A stretch of 46,141 nucleotides of DNA, from NCBI RefSeq assembly GCF_016900895.1, contig NZ_JAFEUN010000025.1, forward strand, positions 1 to 46,141, read 5' to 3'. This document shows, piece after piece, positions 27,260 through 36,199 of the stretch (position 1 is its first letter; each line of letters begins with the position of its first letter). Under the pieces are notes generated by a model. That model made no database searches and was not told the DNA's origin. It saw only the letters and a program-made list of their open reading frames with translations. The DNA comes from Parashewanella hymeniacidonis. Its GTDB lineage: Bacteria; Pseudomonadota; Gammaproteobacteria; Enterobacterales; Shewanellaceae. The position numbers and the translations under genes are program-made.

Positions 27260-28018
27260 TTAATTAACTAAATCATTTTTTGGATAATTAGCTTTCATAA
27301 CCATCAATACATGATCTTTCAGTTTTTTCTGGCCTAGTTCTCCATAGGCTTCAGCCATTATCTCTAAGGCCTTTTCTGTAGAGGGTGTTCCAGAGAAGGA
27401 CTCAAGAACATATTGAGCGCGACTAGCCGCAGCACTCCAAGCATTCATTTTTATGTAGTACTCTGCAACGTGAATTGAGTAACGAGCAAGGCGATCTTTA
27501 ATTGATTGCATACGTTGCTTGGCATCTGAAGCATATTTGCTGTTAGGAAATTGCTTAATTAATTTAGAAAAATCTTGGAAAGCATCTTCAGAATGAGTGG
27601 GATCTCTGTCCGTTCTGTCAATGCTTAATAAGTCATGAAATAGATACTCATCAGCCTGCATATTAACGAGTCCACGCATAAAATAAACATAATCTACGTT
27701 TTTATGTGTTGGATTTAAGCGAATAAAACGGTCAATATTGGCTAACGCATTAGCCGTATCATCTTGCTTGTAATAAGCAAAAATCAAATCGAGTTGCACT
27801 TGAGTTTTATATGCACCGAATGGATAACGAGAGTCTAATGCTTCAAGTAATCGAGTGGCTTTACCGTAGTTACCTAATTCCATTGATGTTCTTGCTTGAG
27901 AGTACAAGGATTCAGGCGACGATTTAGGTACATCAAGTCGTTTGTCAGGGCTGCTACTACACGCACTAATGGCTAATGATAACAGGGCTAGGGCAATACC
28001 TTTTGAAACTCTATTCAT
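27260..28018 (-). CDS. bamD: Outer membrane protein assembly lipoprotein BamD
   Basis: Subunit of the BAM complex that inserts beta-barrel proteins into the outer membrane. It is about 252 residues (E. coli 245). The lipoprotein signal has lipobox LAISAC, giving a lipidated cysteine at about residue 20. Five TPR-like helix pairs follow, including SLYSQARTSMELGNYGKATRLLEALDSRYPFG-type segments and FQDFSKLIKQFPNSKYA. The ATG at 28018 is preferred to a TTG four codons upstream. It is divergent from rluD, as in many gammaproteobacteria. Confidence 0.95.
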   Translation of the reverse strand: MNRVSKGIALALLSLAISACSSSPDKRLDVPKSSPESLYSQARTSMELGNYGKATRLLEALDSRYPFGAYKTQVQLDLIFAYYKQDDTANALANIDRFIRLNPTHKNVDYVYFMRGLVNMQADEYLFHDLLSIDRTDRDPTHSEDAFQDFSKLIKQFPNSKYASDAKQRMQSIKDRLARYSIHVAEYYIKMNAWSAAASRAQYVLESFSGTPSTEKALEIMAEAYGELGQKKLKDHVLMVMKANYPKNDLVN

Positions 28019-28197
28019 ACTTGAATTCAATTCTTTTTAAGTTGTAGTTAAGAATTTTTCCATTTCACGATAAAATGGAGGTTATCCGATTGTAACAGAG
28101 ATACCGGATTTAGTTCAAAGTGTCCAGATAATCATTATCTTGCCATTGATGTCCAGGTATCCCAACTTATTGACCCGAAAAGCGGGTTAAGGTTCCT

Positions 28198-29169
28198 ATG
28201 GCTCAAGAGATTAATCTAAAAAGTGAGATCAACGCAACTCAATCTGGTTTGAGATTAGATCAAGCGTTAGCAGAATTGTTCCCTGATTACTCACGTACTC
28301 GCATAAAAGAATGGATTTTATCTGGCGCAGTAACCATTGATGGCGAAGTGATTGATAAACCAAGAGTGAAAGTTCTTGAAACTCAGAAAGTCACTGTTGT
28401 CACAGAAATTCAGGAAGAAGTTACTGCAGAAGCTCAACAAATCGATTTAGATATCATCTATGAGGATGATGATATTTTGGTGATCAATAAACAAGCTGGT
28501 CTTGTGGTTCATCCTGGTGCAGGTAATGCTGATGGTACATTGATGAACGCTCTTTTACATCACTGCCCGAGCATTGAACATGTGCCAAGAGCAGGTATCG
28601 TGCACCGGTTAGATAAAGACACAACAGGTTTAATGATTGTGGCAAAAACCGTTGAAGCACAAACGCACTTGGTTACTTCACTGCAGGCTCGTGAAATTAC
28701 ACGTGAGTATGAAGCAATAGCTATTGGTACCATGACAGCTGGTGGTAACGTTGATCAACCGATTGGTCGTCACCAAACTAAACGTACCCATATGGCTGTT
28801 GTTCCAAACGGAAAGCCTGCCGTTACTCATTATCGAGTTGCTGAAAAATTTCGTGCGCATACTCGTTTACGTTTGCGTTTGGAAACGGGTCGTACTCATC
28901 AAATTCGTGTCCATATGGCTTACATTGGTCATATTCTTGTTGGTGATCCAGTGTATGGGGGACGTCCGCGTTTACCAAAAGCCGCATCAGCAGAGTTTAT
29001 AGAAACCTTGAAAGCATTTAAACGCCAGGCTCTGCATGCGGTAAGACTTGAGTTGTATCACCCGATTTCAGGAATGTTAATGTCATGGACTGCGCCGATT
29101 CCTGAAGATATGCAAAAGCTAACTAAAGCATTGAGAAAAGACACTGAACTCAATCCAGCTGATTACTAA
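28198..29169 (+). CDS. rluD: 23S rRNA pseudouridine synthase D
   Basis: Makes the helix-69 pseudouridines of 23S rRNA (E. coli 1911, 1915, 1917). It has 323 residues. An N-terminal S4 RNA-binding domain (about 17-75; RLDQALAELFPDYSR) precedes the synthase domain with the catalytic aspartate in HRLDKDTTGLMIVAK, and GRTHQIRVHMAYIGHILVGD follows. AAGG lies six bases before the ATG. The hairpin ACCCG/CGGGT just upstream of the ribosome binding site might affect translation. Confidence 0.96.
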   Translation: MAQEINLKSEINATQSGLRLDQALAELFPDYSRTRIKEWILSGAVTIDGEVIDKPRVKVLETQKVTVVTEIQEEVTAEAQQIDLDIIYEDDDILVINKQAGLVVHPGAGNADGTLMNALLHHCPSIEHVPRAGIVHRLDKDTTGLMIVAKTVEAQTHLVTSLQAREITREYEAIAIGTMTAGGNVDQPIGRHQTKRTHMAVVPNGKPAVTHYRVAEKFRAHTRLRLRLETGRTHQIRVHMAYIGHILVGDPVYGGRPRLPKAASAEFIETLKAFKRQALHAVRLELYHPISGMLMSWTAPIPEDMQKLTKALRKDTELNPADY

Positions 29170-29175
29170 GTTCTT

Positions 29176-29210
29176 GTTACACCTGCGAAGGCAGGTGTCC
29201 AGTGGTTTTA
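29176..29210 (+). repeat. REP-like palindromic repeat between rluD and yfiH
   Basis: ACACCTGC-GAAG-GCAGGTGT is a perfect eight-base hairpin followed by CCAGTGG. It has the same flank, loop and tail as the copy inside btuF and the pair at 20814-20872. Confidence 0.75.
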
Positions 29211-29226
29211 TTTATTCGAGGTTTTA

Positions 29227-29943
29227 ATGTTCAAACACGATTGGCCTGTACCTAAAAATGTAAATATTGCTTTTACAGACCGTCATGACGGCATCAGTAA
29301 GCCGCCATACGATAGTCTTAACTTGGGCTTGCATGTTGGTGATGTCGATACTGATGTATTGGCTAATCGTGCTTCTTTAAAACGGCAGCTAAACCTGTCT
29401 GCGGAACCGTTTTGGTTAGAGCAGGTTCACGGTATTCATGTAGCTGACTTATCAAACTCTCAAAATAATCAAGCTGATGGCTCGTATAGTAATCAAACTG
29501 GTAATGTTTGCGTAGTAATGACGGCAGATTGCTTACCTGTTTTGTTATGTAATCAGGCAGGAACTGAGGTTGCAGCTATACATGCAGGCTGGCGTGGGCT
29601 TTGTAACGGTGTTCTTGAAGCTGGAGTTGCGAAGTTTAAATCAGCATCTAATGAACTGACTGCTTATCTTGGTCCTGCTATCGGCCCAAAAGCTTTTGAA
29701 GTTGGTGTAGAAGTTAGAGAGGCGTTTATAAATGAAAGTGTGCAAGCTGAGCAATATTTTCAAATTTCAGGTAAAAAGTATTTAGCAGATATTTATGGTT
29801 TAGCGATTCAAAGACTCAATCATCTTGGCGTTACCCAAGTATATTCAGCAAATGAATGTACTGTTTCAAATTCAAACTATTTTTCTTATCGTCGTAATAA
29901 TCGAACTGGGCGCCAAGCGTCATTAATTTGGTTAGATGAATGA
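29227..29943 (+). CDS. yfiH: YfiH/PgeF family (multicopper-oxidase-like, purine nucleoside active)
   Basis: A 238-residue member of the YfiH/LACC1 family, whose members act on purine nucleosides or peptidoglycan precursors. The metal-site residues are visible in EQVHG, TADCLPVLL and HAGWRGL. DSLNLGLHVGD near residue 30 and YLGPAIGPKAFEVG are family blocks. It follows rluD after 57 bases holding a REP-like repeat, with GAGG nine bases before its ATG. In many relatives clpB follows; here an orphan death-fold-like gene does. Confidence 0.92.
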   Translation: MFKHDWPVPKNVNIAFTDRHDGISKPPYDSLNLGLHVGDVDTDVLANRASLKRQLNLSAEPFWLEQVHGIHVADLSNSQNNQADGSYSNQTGNVCVVMTADCLPVLLCNQAGTEVAAIHAGWRGLCNGVLEAGVAKFKSASNELTAYLGPAIGPKAFEVGVEVREAFINESVQAEQYFQISGKKYLADIYGLAIQRLNHLGVTQVYSANECTVSNSNYFSYRRNNRTGRQASLIWLDE

Positions 29944-30097
29944 TTTTAAAAGTTACTCTGAACGGCTCTGACTTTTAAATTATTAACTTTAGTTAAAACT
30001 GAAATTAAAAAAAATTAACTGAACAATGTTCTAAATCCGAATTAGGATAGCTCAATCGACACTTATTTCAATGAGTTAGTTCATAGAGGCTATAACT

Positions 30098-31417
30098 ATG
30101 CTAAGAGAAGTTAATATATCTCCTGCCCATTTTAATTTTACTCTAACAAATGCAGAAAAAGATGACATTGTCTCTATGACAGATATATCTTCATTAGACA
30201 ATGAATTAGGTGTGTGTTTGGTTGAGCATGTTTTTAAAAAGCTGTCCACGACTGAAAAAAGTTGCCTTTATCCTGCTCTAAATGTTGAAAATTATGCAGA
30301 CTCTTCAGATATTGCAGTTGCACGAGAATGGCTAAGAGGGCGTGAAATACTTTCGAAAGCGAAAACCATGCAAGACTTGTCTAGGGCGTTGCTAAACGTC
30401 GGTTTAGTGTCTCGGGCAAATCAACTTCAACATGATTATCCAAACATTTCTTCGAAAGTTAACCTGCCGCAGGCATCTTCAAGGAAAACATTAACCTACG
30501 AAAGAAAGCCTTCGAAACCTTCGAATCATTTAGTCGAGCAGTTTCACGGTAGACGTCACAGTTGGACTGCAGAATCAACGTCTTCGAATCAAAAACAATG
30601 GCAGCTAAAAGTCGTCGGTCTCACAACACGGTGGGTTGAATCAATTGTAGAAGATCAAGAAACTCATAATAAAGATGCAGGTGCAGCTACACCCGTATCT
30701 GAAGTTAAAGTTAGCGAACAAGCTTCGAAAGATCAGCGCAGACATTCATTACCTACATTTATTGGTATGCCGCAAGTAGCTGAAGCTAAATTACCATACT
30801 CCCAAAAACCTTTAGCTGTGTTGAGAGAAGGTCAACAAGATAATACAAAAATCGAGTATCACTTAAGATTGCTACCAGAAAGTAGTGATTGTTCTTTTGG
30901 GAGGATAAAAGCTCTCAACCCATCAGAACAACGAGCTAAAGATACTATGCAGTCTTGGGATAAAGTTGAATTGTCTGAGCAGCCACAAGGAAAAATGCTC
31001 TGGTTGTCGGATAAAAAACATCAACAACATTTCAAGAGAATTGATTCTGTTAGGTTAAAGCAGGCATGGGAGAACCCAAAGTATTGGGATTCTAGAATAC
31101 ATATTTTATCTAAGTCTGATTTACAGGTTCTTCTTCAAGAAATAAATTCTTCCCAAGTGCTTAAACTTATCGAACAGCTTGAGATGGATTCTGGTAAAAA
31201 ATTTATTCAGTCAGGAAGTTCTATTACAACAGAGCAGCATGTTGAAAGTATTCAGCAAAGAGAAGCTTTAGGATTAAGGCCTATTGAATATTTTTTTTCG
31301 TTGATAACTTTGAAGGGAAATAATGTTTCGCCAAATCAGATAGCTTCTGCTCTAGCTAAAATAAATGAACAAAGTTTGATGAATAGCGTGAAAGCTTTAT
31401 ACGGGCAACCAAGATAA
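30098..31417 (+). CDS. Large protein with two death-fold-like helical domains
   Basis: A 439-residue protein without signal peptide or membrane helices. Residues 36-115 form an all-helical block whose last two helices (KTMQDLSRALLNVGLVSRANQL) closely resemble the final helices of eukaryotic death domains. A similar block occupies about 335-435 (HILSKSDLQVLLQEIN to IASALAKINEQSLMNS). The middle is charged and probably disordered. It holds two basophilic motifs, GRRHSWT (151-157) and QRRHSLP (213-219). Related segments occur in the broken gene downstream (VFKKLS, RRLSLP). I cannot name a function. Death-fold kinship is inferred from pattern, not search. It lies alone after yfiH in an AT-rich region. 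Confidence 0.65.
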   Translation: MLREVNISPAHFNFTLTNAEKDDIVSMTDISSLDNELGVCLVEHVFKKLSTTEKSCLYPALNVENYADSSDIAVAREWLRGREILSKAKTMQDLSRALLNVGLVSRANQLQHDYPNISSKVNLPQASSRKTLTYERKPSKPSNHLVEQFHGRRHSWTAESTSSNQKQWQLKVVGLTTRWVESIVEDQETHNKDAGAATPVSEVKVSEQASKDQRRHSLPTFIGMPQVAEAKLPYSQKPLAVLREGQQDNTKIEYHLRLLPESSDCSFGRIKALNPSEQRAKDTMQSWDKVELSEQPQGKMLWLSDKKHQQHFKRIDSVRLKQAWENPKYWDSRIHILSKSDLQVLLQEINSSQVLKLIEQLEMDSGKKFIQSGSSITTEQHVESIQQREALGLRPIEYFFSLITLKGNNVSPNQIASALAKINEQSLMNSVKALYGQPR

Positions 31418-31617
31418 CTTTTGTATTACAGTCAGTTATTAAGAAAGTAATGTACTGTTACATATTCAAACTACTTGTTAACCAATGAGGATGTTAAGGG
31501 GCTTTAATCTGATTTTTATATAAAACACATAAGAGTAATAAAGTTATCTTTTGTTAATTCAGTATTAATTACACATTAAATAATTTTAACTGGATTTTGT
31601 TCTGTTTGAAGGCAAAA

Positions 31618-33716
31618 TTGAGTTTAATTTCAAAGTGGTTAGGTGGAAATGTGAGCTGTGAATCTGCAATTCCTACAAGTCCTACAAGTCCTACAAGCGC
31701 AACATCATGCCCTTTTACTCAAGCTTCAAAAAATAGTATCGACCCCAATGAAATAGAAAAAATTTCATTCAGACAGTTAAGCGTTAAAGATTGGCCGGAT
31801 GTAGCATTGATTTTTGAGCAATTACCCAGAGATGAGATTAATACATTATTGGTCTATTCAGGAGCCGAAGACTATAACAAACAGCTTTCAAAAGAACAGT
31901 TGGCAGAGCTTTGGATAAAACAAGTCGTACAAAATCAAAAATGTCTAACCATGAGAAGCTTATATGCTGAGCTAAATGATTCTGGTATTTCTAGCCAAAA
32001 TGAGCGAATTGTAAAGCTTTTTCCGAATGGGGAAGATAGAAAAGAAACTCTCCCCGATGTAAAAGCTGGGGCTATATCCATAGCTGAACGGGGTAGTTTA
32101 TGCACCGCCTTGAGGAGCGCATATACACTGTTAGGTGATAAAAGTAGACTTGTTGCAGGCTATTTAGGTGTTCCCGCTGAGCGATTAACAAACGACATAA
32201 CAGAAGACGCAGTAGCTGATTTGATAATGGAGCACTCAAATTCGAAGTTCGAAGGTATCAGTTGGAAAGAGCTGATATCCGCACTCTACAAAGTCGGTGT
32301 TGCGACCCCAGATGAGTATGTCTTTCCAGAATGTAATGATAAAAAATATGATGCAGCTAAAGAGCAATTAAAGGTTTTTTTATCAAAACATACTGGCGAT
32401 TTGATAGGGATTAAACATCAGGCTGTTGAGGTGCAAAGGGCAATAAATCAAAAAAATACTCAGGCTTCTAATTCATCTCCAAGCAATCCTCCTGAAAACA
32501 GTGCTATTGTTCATTTGCCCCCTGAGCCAGTTTATTCACCAACAGGACAAACAATTCATTCTCATTCGCAGAGTTCACCTAATCCTTTAAATTTTGTGTC
32601 TACCGAGAGTATTCACAAGAGGGGAGGATCCCAAGAATGTTTATTTGAAACGGAAGATGAATTACAAGGTAGAGCAAACTTAACTTCACAAGATACAGTT
32701 ACTCCAAACCTCTCGTTAGTAGTTGGGAGCCAAGTAGTTGAGTCAACAAGTCCACATGGTATTCACAGTAGTACACTGAGTCTGCCAACCAATTTATATG
32801 GTGTTAACTCATTCGACTTAGAAACTAAAGATGCATTTATGGAGAATCTTAAATCCGATCATACTAGAGGTTTTATGCCTAGAACAAGTAGTTTTACTCC
32901 ACATGTTCGAGCATCGAAGTCGCCAGAAAAGTTGACTCTTGAAAGTGGCCAGTTTACTTCTCACAGTCAATTTAGCTGCGATTAAAGAAGAGAGCGCAGG
33001 ATTAAACCATTCGAGAATACCTGTTAAGAAAACCACTAGAGATTCAGAAGGTTCACTCGTTCCACAACCGCAAAAAAGTGAAGGTGATAAAGCTTATAAA
33101 TTCAGTTCCTGTAAAGACGGTGAAATTCAACTAACACGTGTTCCAGGATCATTAATACCTAGAGCTAGGCTGATCACCAGTGGAGGAAATGAACAATCGA
33201 GAACAACTGAACAAGGTTCACGTCCACAGAGATCTAGTAATGGGTCTAGGAGGTTATCATTGCCTGTGGCTTTTGGAAGTACTAATCAGCGATCTCAGCA
33301 CGTTTTTTCGAAAGAAAACCGAAAAGGTAAAAGTGTAAGCTTATCGTCTTTATTACCCATAGCTAATAAGAGAGAACAGGCTCTGAAATTGAAACAGGAA
33401 GAGCAAGCAAAAAAGAGAGAAGAATATACTCGAACATTAGGAAGTAAAGGCTATGAAAAAACAATAAGTGATGAAATTACGGTAGCAAAGGTGTTTAAAA
33501 AATTATCAGGAGAAGATTGTATTAAACTAGTGATCGCTTTATCAGAAAGTAGTTCTAGTGATAAACACGGAGCATTCGAAATGCCTGGAAAGTTGAAGAG
33601 TAATGTAACAAAAGAAAGTTTTGACCAATGTAACAAGGATGAAGGGAGAATCAGAGACTTGGCAGCTAAAATCATTTGTAATCCAAGGAATGTATGCTGT
33701 TGGCAAGAAGGATGGT
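31618..33716 (+). pseudogene. Death-fold-like gene, frameshifted and cut by an IS
   Basis: Two overlapping frames belong together. The first (to 32985) has two helical blocks like those of the upstream gene: DWPDVALIFEQL to SLYAELNDSGI, and RLVAGYLGVPAERL to ELISALYKVGVATP. A Ser/Pro-rich linker follows. The second frame, from about 32940, has no usable start and carries RRLSLP and a partial third block (ITVAKVFKKLSGEDCIKLVIAL). It stops inside the IS left end. One frameshift between about 32939 and 32985 would restore a protein of over 690 residues whose C-terminus is missing. No ATG lies near the 5' end; TTG 31618 has GAAGG five bases upstream. Three copies of CCTACAAGY at 31672-31698 encode Pro-Thr-Ser. 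Confidence 0.65.
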
Positions 33717-33775
33717 TGTCACTCTTAATATTTAACTAATTATTAACCGCTTAAGGGGGCAGGAAAGGCAACCTA

Positions 33776-34273
33776 ATGACACACTATTCAGACGAAAGAA
33801 AACAAGCTGTACTCAGTAAAATGCTTCCGCCACAAAATATGAGTATCGCAGCTATTTCAAGAGAAGAAGGAATTCATGTTCAAACATTGTATAGTTGGCG
33901 CAATAAAGAAAAACAAGCAGGAAAAGTCGTGCCCGGTAAAGCTTCATCCGATAATTGGTCAGCAGAAACCAAATTAGCCGTAATCATTGAAACCGCAGCA
34001 ATGTCAGAGTCTCAACTCAATCAGTATTGTCGTGAAAAAGGCATTTTTAAAGAGCAAGTTCAGCAATGGAAACGAGATTGCCTTACGGGTTTTCAATCAA
34101 GTGGCGCTCAAAAAAAAGAAGCTAAAAAGCAGGCTAGGCTCGATAAGGCAGAAATTAAGTCACTTAAAACCGATTTAAGAAGAAAGGAAAAGGCGTTGGC
34201 GGAAACAACGGCTTTACTGGTGTTAAGAAAAAAGCTCAACGCCTTGTGGGAGAACGAACACGAGGAGAATTAA
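33776..34273 (+). CDS. IS3-family transposase, OrfA
   Basis: A 165-residue DNA-binding part of the transposase. It has a helix-turn-helix near residues 22-45 (MSIAAISREEGIHVQTLYSWRNK), a second similar segment near 75-100, and a C-terminal coiled coil (about 125-155). A slippery A-AAA-AAG heptamer lies in phase at 34228-34234 near its 3' end. A -1 shift there would fuse it to OrfB. AAAGG precedes the ATG. Confidence 0.88.
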   Translation: MTHYSDERKQAVLSKMLPPQNMSIAAISREEGIHVQTLYSWRNKEKQAGKVVPGKASSDNWSAETKLAVIIETAAMSESQLNQYCREKGIFKEQVQQWKRDCLTGFQSSGAQKKEAKKQARLDKAEIKSLKTDLRRKEKALAETTALLVLRKKLNALWENEHEEN

Positions 34274-35334
34274 CGCCACTGCCTTTAAGACAACAGTTGA
34301 TAGGGTTAATCCAAGAAGCTTGCAACAGTGGTGCAAGGTTAGATAACGCCTGTAAAGAAATCCCGTTAAGTAAACGAACTTATCGACTGTGGTTTAAAGA
34401 TGGGCAAGTACAAGCCGATTTGCGTCCCGAAATTAAACGGCCAGAGCCAGCGAATAAGCTTACTGAGAGGGAGCGGCAGCAAATTTTAGATACGTGTAAT
34501 CAAAATGAATATTCGAGCTTGCCACCAACGCAAATCGTTCCGTCATTACTTGATAAAGGGATATACATTGCCTCAGAATCGAGCTTTTATCGAGTATTAA
34601 AGGGGCACGGTCAGCTTAATCGTCGTGGGCGAGAAAAAACACCACAAAAGAGAAGTAAACCTAAGAGTTACAGGGCTTCAGCGCCTAATCAGGTTTGGTC
34701 TTGGGATATCACATATTGCGCCTCGGTCATCAAAGGGAAGTTTTACTATCTGTATCTGTTTGAAGATATTTATAGCCGTAAAATTGTTGGCTATGAAGTC
34801 CATGAACAAGAGTGCGGTCAAAAGGCCGCAGAGCTAATCCAGCGTTGCATGCTGAAAGAGCAGTGCTTCAATACGCCGTTGGTTTTACACTCTGATAATG
34901 GTGCTCCAATGAAATCGTACACCATGAAAGCAAAGTTGGAAGAACTAGGTGTAACGGCATCATTGAGCCGCCCAAGTGTGAGTAACGACAATCCTTACTC
35001 TGAATCACTTTTTAGGACATTAAAGTATCGACCTGACTGGCCTAAAAAAGGGTTTTCAAGTTTAGAAGAAACCCAAGATTGGGTTGAGAATTTTGTGACT
35101 TGGTACAACAACGAACATAAGCACAGTCGGCTTAATTTCGTGACTCCTCAAGAACGGCATAAAAAACAAGATAATGTGCTGCTCATGAACCGTAAAAAGG
35201 TACTCGAAGAAGCAAGAGCTAAAAAGCCAATGAGGTGGTCAGGTGAGATCAGAAACTGCGAACCCGTTGGTGATGTAATGTTAAATCCAGATAATGAAAA
35301 TACAACAGAAAAATCGACAAATAATGTAGCTTAA
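34246..35334 (+). CDS. IS3-family transposase, OrfB (DDE catalytic part)
   Basis: A 362-residue integrase-core part in the -1 frame relative to OrfA, overlapping it by 28 bases. The DDE triad is intact: D154 in WSWDITY, D217 in HSDNGAP and E253 in YSESLFRTLKY, with 35 residues between the second and third. K260 follows at the expected distance. It is most likely made as an OrfAB fusion by frameshifting at 34228-34234. The frame appears undamaged, so the element may still be active. Confidence 0.9.
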   Translation: MGERTRGELTPLPLRQQLIGLIQEACNSGARLDNACKEIPLSKRTYRLWFKDGQVQADLRPEIKRPEPANKLTERERQQILDTCNQNEYSSLPPTQIVPSLLDKGIYIASESSFYRVLKGHGQLNRRGREKTPQKRSKPKSYRASAPNQVWSWDITYCASVIKGKFYYLYLFEDIYSRKIVGYEVHEQECGQKAAELIQRCMLKEQCFNTPLVLHSDNGAPMKSYTMKAKLEELGVTASLSRPSVSNDNPYSESLFRTLKYRPDWPKKGFSSLEETQDWVENFVTWYNNEHKHSRLNFVTPQERHKKQDNVLLMNRKKVLEEARAKKPMRWSGEIRNCEPVGDVMLNPDNENTTEKSTNNVA

Positions 35335-35354
35335 GTTTTAATCAAAGGGTGACA

Positions 35355-35791
35355 CCTGTCTTGAAAAACGCCGGTTGTCACAACTCATTGTTTGTGATTG
35401 AATATATTGCATATTCCCTTTCGGGATAAATATCAAAATAGGCGCTACTTTGCTGCCTTCAATACGTCTTCAAAATAATCTAAAAATTCATAATTTGATG
35501 CTTCGATCTAGCATTTCCAAAGATCATTTCTTGAAAATAGGCGCATTTCTGCTGCCTAAAATACGCATTTGCGAATTCCTATACGGCGAGATCAGTCCGA
35601 GCCATGCCTTTTAAGGTGAACAGGGCGAATATGCTATTGCCGCTGAGCTGAATTTTCAGCCAGTTTGTTCTTCCACCTAGGAAATTCCTCCTGAGATGCT
35701 TGCTCTAGCTGGATTTGCATGGTTTTTCTTGGCTTGCTTAATCTACTGCGTTAGTGTGTTTATCAAGCATTAATTCATCTGTGTTGTTGTC
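35355..35791. other. Gene-free stretch right of the IS with a degenerate repeat pair
   Basis: About 440 bases without a credible gene. Two imperfect copies of a 35-40 base segment (AAAATAGGCGC, then TGCTGCCT, then AATACG) occur from 35434 and from 35532. I cannot assign them to a known element. Confidence 0.5.
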
Positions 35792-35959
35792 ATGCTATTT
35801 AAAGGTATCAAAAATAAGCTGTTGCGCTTTAAGTCTATCTTTGAAACTTATTGGTCGAGCTTTGTGGCAAAACACACACGATATAACAAACCTTATTATC
35901 ATATTGAAATCAAAAAGATGTTGGATTGTGGCACTGAAGCCTCTGGTTACAAACTATGA
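35792..35959 (+). pseudogene. N-terminal relic of an IS91-type transposase
   Basis: A 55-codon frame beginning at ATG 35792 reads IFETYWSSFVAKH and IEIKKMLDCGTEASGYKL before a TGA. This resembles the N-terminus of IS91-family transposases, just before their zinc-binding cysteine cluster (typically V-E-K-M-L-x-C-G-x-x-x-x-G). Nothing of the cysteine cluster or catalytic domain follows, so it is a remnant. Recognition is from pattern memory and should be treated as tentative. Confidence 0.45.
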
Positions 35960-35974
35960 ATAGGTAAAGAGAAG

Positions 35975-36199
35975 ATGAAAGAGTTTTTGGCAAAACAAGA
36001 GTTAGCAAAATTAAAAGTACAGACACGAACTATACGTAAAACCAGTTATAGAAAATCAAGGTTAGATAAGCACAGAGGAGAGCTTAAGGCGCTTTTGAAT
36101 GAAGGTGCTAAGTTAGCAGAGCTTCATAGGTGGTTAAGGAGTAAGCGAGTAAAGGTCGCATATTCTACCGTTGTCCGTTGGGTACAGAAAAATGGCTAA
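35975..36199 (+). CDS. Small basic protein upstream of recombinase
   Basis: A 74-residue, strongly basic protein. The C-terminal half (LKALLNEGAKLAELHRWLRS, then VAYSTVVRWVQKNG) looks like a helix-turn-helix. It overlaps the start of the broken recombinase gene by eight bases, which suggests they form one unit and that this protein helps the recombinase bind DNA. I know no confirmed function. Confidence 0.6.
   Translation: MKEFLAKQELAKLKVQTRTIRKTSYRKSRLDKHRGELKALLNEGAKLAELHRWLRSKRVKVAYSTVVRWVQKNG

Larger units (their letters stand above)
33717..35354 (+). mobile_element. IS3-family insertion sequence
   Basis: About 1.64 kb bounded by TGTCACTCTT at the left and the reverse complement TGTCACCCTTT at the right (nine of ten matching, weaker beyond). 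It carries two overlapping transposase frames in the -1 arrangement. I see no target duplication next to these ends, and the interrupted gene does not resume after the right end. Flanking DNA was probably lost or rearranged after insertion. Confidence 0.8.

Noticed and set aside
35754-35963. 69-residue open frame overlapping the IS91-type relic
   Set aside because: Different frame from the recognisable relic, no ribosome binding site and no family pattern.
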